From an uncultured Verrucomicrobiota bacterium (lineage in GTDB: Bacteria > Verrucomicrobiota > Kiritimatiellia > RFP12 > UBA1067): a stretch of DNA of 7,633 bases. Location: the NCBI GenBank assembly GCA_946615275.1, contig CAMOHV010000049.1:1-7633 (forward strand), given 5' to 3'. Shown in pieces: positions 1-5,849 of the stretch; position 1 is the first letter of the stretch; each line of letters starts with the position of its first letter. The position numbers were made by a program, and so were the translations under genes. The notes below the pieces were generated by a model, which was not told the DNA's origin, searched no databases, and saw only the letters and a list, made by a program, of their open reading frames with translations.

Positions 1-155
1 AGGACGCCCTTCTCCTCGGCAACGCCGCCCAGCTGGTGCCGGGCGTGGAGCTCGTGTGGGATCCAAAGAGGCGCGTCATCGCCAACTCGCCCGAGGCCAC
101 GCAGACCCTCTATCCAAAATACCGCGACGGCTGGACCCTTCCCGGCCTCGCGTGA
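1..155 (+). CDS. C-terminal end of a Gfo/Idh/MocA-type oxidoreductase (partial)
   Basis: Only the last 50 or so codons are in the window; the reading frame has its first full codon at base 3 and ends in TGA at 153-155. The peptide contains GNAAQLVPG, then ELVWDPKRR, then NSPEA and finally YRDGWTLPG. This order (LGN..., a (L/V)xWD motif, an N.PEA motif, and a terminal YR.GW.L) is the usual ending of long Gfo/Idh/MocA-family NAD(P)-dependent oxidoreductases common in Planctomycetes, Verrucomicrobia and relatives, where the tail belongs to the substrate-binding C-terminal domain. The Rossmann domain and catalytic residues are outside the window, so substrate and cofactor cannot be judged. It is the only plus-strand gene seen and converges on the minus-strand series. 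Confidence 0.68.
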   Translation, partial: DALLLGNAAQLVPGVELVWDPKRRVIANSPEATQTLYPKYRDGWTLPGLA

Positions 156-182
156 CGTGGTCTGGGAACTATAGCGCCCATG

Positions 183-214
183 CCTTCGCCGGCCGTCTTT
201 CAACGGCCGGAAGG
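183..214. terminator. Stem-loop between convergent genes, possible bidirectional terminator
   Basis: Perfect 8-bp arms CCGGCCGT (189-196) and ACGGCCGG (203-210) enclose a 6-base loop, and the stem is extended by CCTT/AAGG after a 2-base bulge. It sits in the gap between the two converging genes and overlaps the 3' end of the minus-strand gene, whose TGA stop (200-202) lies in the loop. No T-tract follows on either strand, so this may be a Rho-independent-like terminator without U-run or an RNA 3'-end stabiliser. Confidence 0.45.
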
Positions 215-1099
215 CTCGCTGTTGGGGAACTTTACGCGGAAGCGGGCCATCATGTCCTCCAGCATGCGCGAGGGGAACTCGGCGTATGCGGCGCGCATCT
301 CGGCAAGCGTGCGGGGGGCCTTGGATGCGTCGGAGATGCATTCGAGCATGAGCGACTGCACCAGAAGATGCCTCAGCTCGCGGCGGGCGAGGGGATCGGT
401 GGAAAGCGACAGGCCGCGATGCGCCCAGTAGAGGGAGCTCGCGTAGGGATGGGTCCAGTCCTGCTTGCCATAGTCGGAGTCGATGGCCGACATGAGCGCC
501 GGATCGAGCTTGAGGCCCGACCAGTCGCCGGAGGCGCGGGCCGACTCCACCTTGCCTTTCCAGGCGGAGCGATAGTATGGGGAGGCGTCATCGAGGGAGC
601 CGCCGATCTTCGCGAGGAATAGCCAGGCTATCTCGCGGTGGAGCGTGCCGTCGCTTGGATTGAGGCGGAGCCCGTCGTCGCGGAGGAGCTTGAGGCCGGC
701 CTCGACCCAGCGCCAGCGATCCTCCGGGGTGGGCATCATCACCGACACGTTGTACGCGAGGTTCCACGCCGCATAAGACCACACCTCCGGGGTGTGCGGC
801 TCAAGGAACGTGAGCCACGCCGCGAGCTGCGCGAGCTCGGCGTAGCGCCCGGAGTCCTGAAGGCGCTCCGCGCGGAACCACACCACCTCCGCCGCGATGC
901 TGCGGAAGCCGCCCAGAAGCGCGATCACGAGATCGGCCTGGGGGGAGGGGGAATTGAGAGTTGAGAATTGAGAATTGAGAATTTTGGGGGACGATTCGGA
1001 AGAGCGGGTGGTGAAATGGGAGAACGACTGCAGATACGCCGCAAGGGCGGCGCAGAGGATGTAGACAGGCAGAAGGATCATGGAGGCGAAATGGTTCAT
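200..1099 (-). CDS. Membrane-anchored helical (TPR-like) protein of unknown function
   Basis: 299 residues. A hydrophobic N-terminal segment (about residues 6-25) looks like a signal anchor. It is followed by a low-complexity insert (about 31-54, including RSSESSP and LNSQFSTLNS) encoded by a 7-bp repeat array. From about 56 on, the protein is helical: LLGGFRSIAAEVVWFRAERL, then a GRYAELAQLAAWLTFLEP helix pair, EVWSYAAWNLAYNVSV, a W-rich PEDRWRWVEAG stretch, and GLRLNPSD...LHREIAWLF. Regularly spaced aromatic and Ala/Leu residues suggest tetratricopeptide-type repeats, and the pattern resembles uncharacterised proteins I associate with Verrucomicrobia-type genomes (from memory, not a search). 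The ATG overlaps the ribE stop by 4 nt (ATGA at 1099-1096), implying translational coupling; the upstream ribosome-binding site is weak. No enzymatic motif was found. The most likely role is a scaffold or envelope protein, which is inference. Confidence 0.8.
   Translation of the reverse strand: MNHFASMILLPVYILCAALAAYLQSFSHFTTRSSESSPKILNSQFSTLNSPSPQADLVIALLGGFRSIAAEVVWFRAERLQDSGRYAELAQLAAWLTFLEPHTPEVWSYAAWNLAYNVSVMMPTPEDRWRWVEAGLKLLRDDGLRLNPSDGTLHREIAWLFLAKIGGSLDDASPYYRSAWKGKVESARASGDWSGLKLDPALMSAIDSDYGKQDWTHPYASSLYWAHRGLSLSTDPLARRELRHLLVQSLMLECISDASKAPRTLAEMRAAYAEFPSRMLEDMMARFRVKFPNSEPSGR
952..1007 (-). repeat. Heptamer array plus flank, 56-bp composite unit, copy A
   Basis: On the plus strand this is AATTGAG, AGTTGAG, AATTGAG, AATTGAG and AATTT, then a G-rich spacer and GATTCGGAAGAGCGG (993-1007). 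It is translated in frame on the minus strand as RSSESSP followed by ILNSQFSTLNS in the helical protein, between its membrane segment and its first helical repeat. It matches the unit at 1155-1210 at 52 of 56 positions. Confidence 0.88.
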
Positions 1100-1779
1100 G
1101 GCATTTCCAGGAAGCCGCTTTCGGCCAGCTTTTCGAGGGTGAGGGAGGACTGGGAATTGAGAGTTGAGAATTGAGAATTGAGAATTTCAGGAGAAGATTC
1201 GGAAGAGCGGAGGGCGTATTTTCCGAGGACGTCGGATTCGAGGTTCACGAGGGAGCCGGTGACGAGCTGGCCCAGGTTCGTATCGGAGGCTGTGGTGGGG
1301 ATGATGTCCACGGAGAACCAGTCTTCGCCAAGGCCGGTGACGGTGAGCGAGACGCCGTTCACCGCGATGGATCCCTTCAGGACGGTCGCTGCGGCGATGG
1401 CGCGGGGGCAGCGGAACTTGAGGCGGAAGTCGCGTCCGGAAGGCGTCTTCGAAATGAGCGAGCCCGTGCCGTCCACATGGCCCTGCACGACGTGTCCGCC
1501 GAAGCGGTCGCCCACTCGCAGGGCGCGCTCGAGGTTCACACATGCGCCGGGCGCGAGCGAGCCGAGGGTGGAGCGGCGGGCGGTCTCCTCCAGGACGTCG
1601 GCCGTGAAGCGCGTGGAGTCGTGGCGGGCGACGGTGAGGCAGACGCCGTTGACGGCCACTGATTCGCCGTCGGAGAGCTCAGGCGTCCAGGGGGTGGACG
1701 CCTCGATCTCCACTACGCGGGAGCGCCCGTATGAGATGCGGCGTACCTTGCCGATCTTCTCAATGAGCCCGGTGAACAT
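1096..1779 (-). CDS. ribE: Riboflavin synthase (alpha chain)
   Basis: 227 residues. Converts two molecules of 6,7-dimethyl-8-ribityllumazine into riboflavin and 5-amino-6-ribitylaminouracil, the last step of riboflavin synthesis; family members are cytosolic trimers of two-barrel subunits. The diagnostic N-terminus MFTGLIE fixes the start, although the frame is open further upstream, and it has a good ribosome-binding site. Barrel 1 carries VNGVCLTV (43-50) and VNLERAL; GGHVVQGHVDGTG (94-106) opens barrel 2, which repeats the motif as VNGVSLTV (140-147) and ends in TNLGQL...VNLESDVLGKY. The C-terminal helix LTLEKLAESGF (213-223) is present but is separated from the barrel by about 21 residues (191-211, RSSESSPEILNSQFSTLNSQS) encoded by the heptamer repeat, whereas this linker is usually short and variable. 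The 3' end overlaps the next gene by 4 nt and the 5' end overlaps the upstream gene by 20 nt. Identification is firm; the effect of the insert on trimerisation, which uses the C-terminal helix, is unknown. Confidence 0.96.
   Translation of the reverse strand: MFTGLIEKIGKVRRISYGRSRVVEIEASTPWTPELSDGESVAVNGVCLTVARHDSTRFTADVLEETARRSTLGSLAPGACVNLERALRVGDRFGGHVVQGHVDGTGSLISKTPSGRDFRLKFRCPRAIAAATVLKGSIAVNGVSLTVTGLGEDWFSVDIIPTTASDTNLGQLVTGSLVNLESDVLGKYALRSSESSPEILNSQFSTLNSQSSLTLEKLAESGFLEMP
1155..1210 (-). repeat. Heptamer array plus flank, 56-bp composite unit, copy B
   Basis: Same layout as copy A, down to the AGTTGAG variant in the second position: AATTGAG, AGTTGAG, AATTGAG, AATTGAG, AATTT, then a spacer and GATTCGGAAGAGCGG (1196-1210). 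The four differences from copy A are all in the spacer just after AATTT. It lies inside ribE and is translated in the same phase as copy A. Similarity stops on both sides of the 56 bp. Confidence 0.88.
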
Positions 1780-4700
1780 CGGATACCTCTTTGAATTGAG
1801 AATTGAGAATTGAGAATTGAGAATTGGAAAGACGGTTCGGGGCGGCAGCCACGGGGCCAGGGCGGCGCACGATGATCGTGCGGGCGGCGGGCGAGGCGGC
1901 GCGGCGGTTCCATTCGCGGAACATGGGGAAATAGTCGGCGGGGAAGACAAGGGAGCGGTCGCGGCGGACGAGGCGGCGGACCGTGACGTGCAGAAGGCCG
2001 TCGGAGTCGATCCGCGAGGCGGCTTCGTGGTAGAGGAGCCAGACGTCGCAGCGGCCCGATGGGTCGGTGAACAGGAAGGACTCGGGCAGATGCTCGATCT
2101 CGGTCCAGCCCTTCGGGAACACGACTTCGTAGGAATCCATCTCAGGGGACTTGCCGCCGATGGAGAACGGCGTCTTGCGCGACGAGCCTGAGACTCCGAA
2201 CGGTGCGGAGGAGAAGTCGGGTATTGTTACGCTCATCGTCCCCTTCTGCACGACGGCGAACCCCTCGACGTATGCGGAGAATGACGTCTCGGCGGGATAG
2301 GACTCGACATCGGTGACAAGCTCCTTCGTGGCGGTGGCGTTCTGCGAGAGTTCGCCGACGAGCTGCTGGTAGAAGCGGCTGCGCATCTCGGGCAGCATCT
2401 CGGTGAAGCGCTTGCGGAATCCGCCCACGCCGGCGCCGTAGAGGTAGTTGGTCACGTCGAAGTCGACGCTGCCGTTGTCGCGCACGGTCATGAGGCAGCG
2501 GTTGTCGGCAAACGACGACCAGAGGGAATTGAGAATTGAGAATTGAGAATTGAGAATTGAGAATTGGGAATTGGAGATTTGAGGATTGAGATTTGAGGAT
2601 TGGGAATTGGAAGTTGAGGATTTGAAATTGGAAGTTGAGGATTTGAAATCTGAAATCTGAAATTTGAAATTTGATTCGTGGGCGGGGATCACGCCGAAGG
2701 ATGCATCGGGGATGGAGAGGAACGGCTCGTCGACATGCGAAGACGCCTCTGGGGGAGTGTACTCGTTCTCGCGGCCGAGATGGAACACATGCCGTTCGCC
2801 GCCGAAGGCGAGGAATCCGAAGATGCCGGGGAAGCCGCCTTCGCGCATCTCGGCGCGGATGACAAGTGAGTCGAACCATTCGGGGAACGGGACGGCGCGG
2901 CGCATCTCTACGCGGAGGGGATCGCCGCGCGGAACGTTGTCGGCCAGGACGAAGGAACAGTCGAAGCCAAGCGCCTCGAGCATCGTGAAGAAGAGGTTCA
3001 TGTAGTCGGCGGAGGATGCGTAGCCGTCCGAGAGGGCGCGATCCGGCGGAGAGAAGGCGCGGTCGAAGGGAAGCTCGAAGAGGCCGGGTCCGGTGACGCG
3101 GACATGGTGGGCGAGGTAGGTGCGGACGGCTGAGATCTTCTCGGCCGGGGTGCTGGCGGCGATTGCGCAGTCGGCGGCGATGCGGCGCGCGGAGGAAGAG
3201 CCGGCCGCGCGCGCGGCGGCGAGAGCGTCGGAGAGCTCGCGGGCGTATGACTTGAAGTCGGCCGCCGAAATGCGCACTGTGCGCCGCCAGAGCTCGGCGG
3301 CGGGCTGGGAGGGTTCGTCGGGGATGCGCGGCGGACGCACGGCGGTCCAATGGAATTGAGAATTGAGAATTGAGAATTGGGAATTGGAGGGCGCTGCTGC
3401 GCCGCCGCCGGTCTCGGCGAAGACGAAAGGCATGTCCTTGGGGACGTGGAGTTCGATGTCGATGCAGTCGATGGGCTGCGTGCCGTCAAGGGCCGAGAGC
3501 TGCGTGAAGGCGACGGGCGAGTTCGTGACGTCCACCCTCAAGACGTACTTGACGACGCTCCCGATCTCGACGCCCGGCAGATTCACGACCATCTGCTTGG
3601 AGGCCGGATAGCGCGGCGCGGAGGCGGCCCAGGAGCAGTCCATCTCGTTGATCTCCCTGGGCGAGACCGCGAACACCTTGCCGTTCTTGTTCGAGACCGT
3701 GGCGCTGACGAGCTCCATCGCGCGCGTGCACGGCGCGTAGGAGAACTTGAGCTCCGCGGAAAGCTGCTTTCCGCGGTATGTGAGCACCTCCTTCTCGACG
3801 ATGTTCGTCGAGACCCATGACTTCGGGGACTTGAAGTGCTTGACCGTGCGGTCGAGGATCGTGCGCACGTTCGCCTCGTCGTTCTCGGACTTTGCGAACA
3901 CGGCCTTCGCTCGCTCCGCCGTCTCCACCTCCTTGCGGGCGTTGCGGAGGTCGTCGTATGCCTTCACGTCGAACTCCACCGCGGAGAGGTCGAGGCGGCG
4001 GCGGACGGCGAGCCTGCCGCCGGCGAGGCGCATCGAGCGGACGAAGGAGTAGCCGGGGACGTTGGTGACGGCGACGTCCGGCGGCAGAGCGCGGATGGGC
4101 CCGAGGGAGTCGCCCAGGGAGAGTGTGAGCGTCTCGTCCGCGCCGCAGGTGGAGGCGAGGGCGAGCGGGAAACGACGCGTCTCAAGGGATGTGGAGCCGT
4201 CGAGGATCATGTCGGCCAGGTTCAGCGAGCAGGTGAGAAGCGGGATGGAGAGCTCGTCGCGCATGATGCCATTGAGGACGCGGGAGGGGAGCTTCGCGGT
4301 TAAGTGGGCCGAAAGCGGTCGTTCGGTGTCGCGGAGATCGGAGGGCTCGATGTCAAGGGCGAGGAGTTCGGCGCCGGAGGCCATTCTGCGGAGGAAGCCC
4401 TCGAACTGCCGGCGACGCTCAAGGGGCTTCTTCTTGAGGAAGGAGTGGCGGAAGGCGTTGTCGTTGAGGCCGCCGAAGCGGAGGTCCGCGGAATAGAGGA
4501 TGTCGCCGTCGGGAGATAGGGACGCGGTGGCGGAGACGGAGAGGCGGTTCTCCTCCACAGACGGTACGGGGGACGTGCGGAGGATGTCGCCGTCAGGGCG
4601 GGCCACAAGATAGGATTTGTTCGAGAGGTAGGCGGGGAAGAGATCGCGGGTGGATTCATCGGTCGGGTCCATCAGCGTATAGCCGCCCTTCTCCGCCACG

Positions 4701-5833
4701 GCCACAACGGCGTGGTTGAAGTACGGGATGGGGACTTCGGCGTCCATCTTCGCGCCGGCGTGGATGAGGACTGGATAGGCGGGGAGACCGGCGATGCGGA
4801 GAAGCGCCACGAGGAGGGCGGCCTTGTCGCGGCAGACGCCGTAGCGGTTGTCGAAGGTGATGTCGACGTCGTGTGGCTCGTAGCCGGGGGCGTCGTCCTC
4901 CAGAGTGAGGCCCATGTAGCGGATCTCTTGCGAGACGAACTTGAACACGGCGCGCGTCTTGGAGGTCGCGTCGGGGCAGTCCTTGACGAGCGACCGGACG
5001 AGGTTCGTCATGGCGGGGGTTGTCTTCGAAAGGTGCGGCGCGCAGAGAGACCAATACCAGCGGGAGACGGTCTGCCAGTCTGGGACGGTGGAGAGGCGGA
5101 GCGCCTGGACGCAGCGGGAGAGCGGGGGCATGTCCGGCTCTGGGAACGCCTGGGGGACGTCGCGGGCGGTCCATGCGAGGCGCGTGTAGCCGTCGGGGAG
5201 TTTGACGGGGGGCGATTGGACCACGGTGTCCTTGAATGGATGGCGGAGAACGGCCTTGGCGACGGGAAGGGACGGTGGCTGGTCCACCGTGACGACGGTG
5301 GAGAGGATTGGGGCAGTGTATTCTAGGAGCGCGGCGTCCGCCCAGGCGTTCTTCATGCGGGCCTTGCGCGTGCGGCGGGAGAACACGACGTGGCGTATCT
5401 CGCCCACTGCCAGGCCGGGCACTGCGCAGGAGATCTTCTTGTCCATTGGGTCGACGATGTTGGCCGACATGGACGAGTTGTCGGTGGCGATCTTCAGCGT
5501 CTTGGCGAAATCGACGGCGCGCACCGCGCCGTTCGTGCCCACGATCTCAATGGTGTGGATCGTGGCGTCGCCATAGCGGGCATTGTATGAGAGCGAGACG
5601 GATGCGTGCGCACGGCGGCCCTTCTCCGTAAGTATCTTCACCCATTCGTCGTCCCAGGTGACGTCGCTGCCGTCGGGCTCGTAGCGCGTATGGATGCGGT
5701 CCTCGATCGTGACGGAGTCGGCGTCTGGGAAGCGCGAGGACGTGGCGGACGAAGCGGCCGAGAAGACGACGGCCGGGTCGGCGGGCGCGACAAGCGCCGC
5801 GGCGGAAGCGAAGATCAAGGAGAATGCCAGCAT
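1760..5833 (-). CDS. Exported tandem DUF3857-transglutaminase protein, second module catalytically dead
   Basis: 1357 residues. The N-terminus (about 1-28, hydrophobic then Ala-rich) looks like a signal peptide, so it is probably exported. Module 1: DUF3857-like beta domain (about 38-240), then a transglutaminase-like domain (about 265-400) with YGVCRDKAALLVALL (Cys334), FNHAVVAV (His374) and LMDPTDE (Asp389), a complete Cys-His-Asp triad; then a beta-rich domain to about 620. After a short charged helix (about 628-665) comes module 2: DUF3857-like (about 670-850), a transglutaminase-like fold (about 890-1050) and a C-terminal beta domain (about 1105-1325). In module 2 the triad positions appear to be Ser941, Ser989 and a non-acidic residue. 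Three heptamer-encoded inserts fall at about 816-827, 1055-1103 and 1335-1347; the last makes the C-terminus run into ribE. No strong ribosome-binding site precedes the ATG; with the upstream stop only 16 nt away, coupling is likely. The substrate is unknown; it could be a protease, a crosslinker or a binding protein. Confidence 0.9.
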   Translation of the reverse strand: MLAFSLIFASAAALVAPADPAVVFSAASSATSSRFPDADSVTIEDRIHTRYEPDGSDVTWDDEWVKILTEKGRRAHASVSLSYNARYGDATIHTIEIVGTNGAVRAVDFAKTLKIATDNSSMSANIVDPMDKKISCAVPGLAVGEIRHVVFSRRTRKARMKNAWADAALLEYTAPILSTVVTVDQPPSLPVAKAVLRHPFKDTVVQSPPVKLPDGYTRLAWTARDVPQAFPEPDMPPLSRCVQALRLSTVPDWQTVSRWYWSLCAPHLSKTTPAMTNLVRSLVKDCPDATSKTRAVFKFVSQEIRYMGLTLEDDAPGYEPHDVDITFDNRYGVCRDKAALLVALLRIAGLPAYPVLIHAGAKMDAEVPIPYFNHAVVAVAEKGGYTLMDPTDESTRDLFPAYLSNKSYLVARPDGDILRTSPVPSVEENRLSVSATASLSPDGDILYSADLRFGGLNDNAFRHSFLKKKPLERRRQFEGFLRRMASGAELLALDIEPSDLRDTERPLSAHLTAKLPSRVLNGIMRDELSIPLLTCSLNLADMILDGSTSLETRRFPLALASTCGADETLTLSLGDSLGPIRALPPDVAVTNVPGYSFVRSMRLAGGRLAVRRRLDLSAVEFDVKAYDDLRNARKEVETAERAKAVFAKSENDEANVRTILDRTVKHFKSPKSWVSTNIVEKEVLTYRGKQLSAELKFSYAPCTRAMELVSATVSNKNGKVFAVSPREINEMDCSWAASAPRYPASKQMVVNLPGVEIGSVVKYVLRVDVTNSPVAFTQLSALDGTQPIDCIDIELHVPKDMPFVFAETGGGAAAPSNSQFSILNSQFHWTAVRPPRIPDEPSQPAAELWRRTVRISAADFKSYARELSDALAAARAAGSSSARRIAADCAIAASTPAEKISAVRTYLAHHVRVTGPGLFELPFDRAFSPPDRALSDGYASSADYMNLFFTMLEALGFDCSFVLADNVPRGDPLRVEMRRAVPFPEWFDSLVIRAEMREGGFPGIFGFLAFGGERHVFHLGRENEYTPPEASSHVDEPFLSIPDASFGVIPAHESNFKFQISDFKSSTSNFKSSTSNSQSSNLNPQISNSQFSILNSQFSILNSLWSSFADNRCLMTVRDNGSVDFDVTNYLYGAGVGGFRKRFTEMLPEMRSRFYQQLVGELSQNATATKELVTDVESYPAETSFSAYVEGFAVVQKGTMSVTIPDFSSAPFGVSGSSRKTPFSIGGKSPEMDSYEVVFPKGWTEIEHLPESFLFTDPSGRCDVWLLYHEAASRIDSDGLLHVTVRRLVRRDRSLVFPADYFPMFREWNRRAASPAARTIIVRRPGPVAAAPNRLSNSQFSILNSQFKEVSDVHRAH
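1786..1791 (-). promoter_or_regulatory. Ribosome-binding site of ribE
   Basis: AAGAGG on the minus strand, 6 nt before the ATG at 1779-1777. It decides the MFTGLIE start over the longer open frame that reaches 1950. It abuts the heptamer array at 1794-1826, so the array is AT-rich leader sequence directly upstream of the site. Confidence 0.75.
1794..1826 (-). repeat. Heptamer array C at the DUF3857-protein/ribE junction
   Basis: Four perfect AATTGAG units (plus strand) and a partial fifth. On the minus strand it is read as LSNSQFSILNSQF near the C-terminus of the upstream protein and ends 2 bases before the ribE ribosome-binding site. The flank on its right, on the minus strand CCGAACCGTC, resembles CCGAATCGTC at the same side of copy A, so it may be a diverged relative of the 56-bp composite unit. 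Confidence 0.88.
2524..2671 (-). repeat. Long heptamer array D, 21 units with graded divergence
   Basis: The 148 bases parse as 7 heptamers (2524-2572), one extra G (2573) and 14 more heptamers (2574-2671). The left end is nearly pure GAGAATT; the units then drift through GAGATTT, GAGGATT, GGGAATT and GGAAGTT to TGAAATC and TGAAATT at the right end. All but the two TGAAATC units end in TT and are otherwise purine-rich on the plus strand. On the minus strand the array is one open stretch of about 49 residues rich in Asn, Ser, Gln, Phe and Lys, placed between the second transglutaminase-like domain and the C-terminal domain of the large exported protein. Confidence 0.9.
3354..3388 (-). repeat. 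Heptamer array E in the second DUF3857-like domain
   Basis: Three AATTGAG units followed by AATTGGG and AATTGGA (plus strand). It is read in frame on the minus strand as SNSQFSILNSQF (residues about 816-827), after a Gly/Ala-rich loop and before the HWTAVRPPRIPDEPSQP strand and linker of the large exported protein. Confidence 0.87.
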
Positions 5834-5849
5834 GGCGGCGCCGCTATCT

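Noticed and set aside
56..622. Plus-strand open frames across the helical-protein gene, and similar plus-strand frames through the rest of the window
   Set aside because: They are the antisense of well-supported minus-strand genes, have Gly/Arg/Ala-rich translations without motifs, and many begin at TTG within the repeats.
1780..1830. FMN riboswitch or promoter before ribE
   Set aside because: The sequence upstream of ribE is coding sequence and heptamer array; no room for or sign of an RFN element. TTGAGA in the array resembles a -35 box only on the plus strand and no matching -10 was found.
1780..1950. Upstream extension of ribE to base 1950
   Set aside because: The canonical MFTGLIE start has its own ribosome-binding site, and the extension lies inside the upstream gene and is partly repeat.
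2524..2671. CRISPR array
   Set aside because: The period is 7 bp with no spacers and no cas genes nearby.
2142..3350. A 402-codon minus-strand open frame inside the large exported-protein gene
   Set aside because: It is very rich in Arg, shows no domain or motif, and overlaps a gene with clear domains in another frame. It stays open because of high GC and the stop-free heptamer array.
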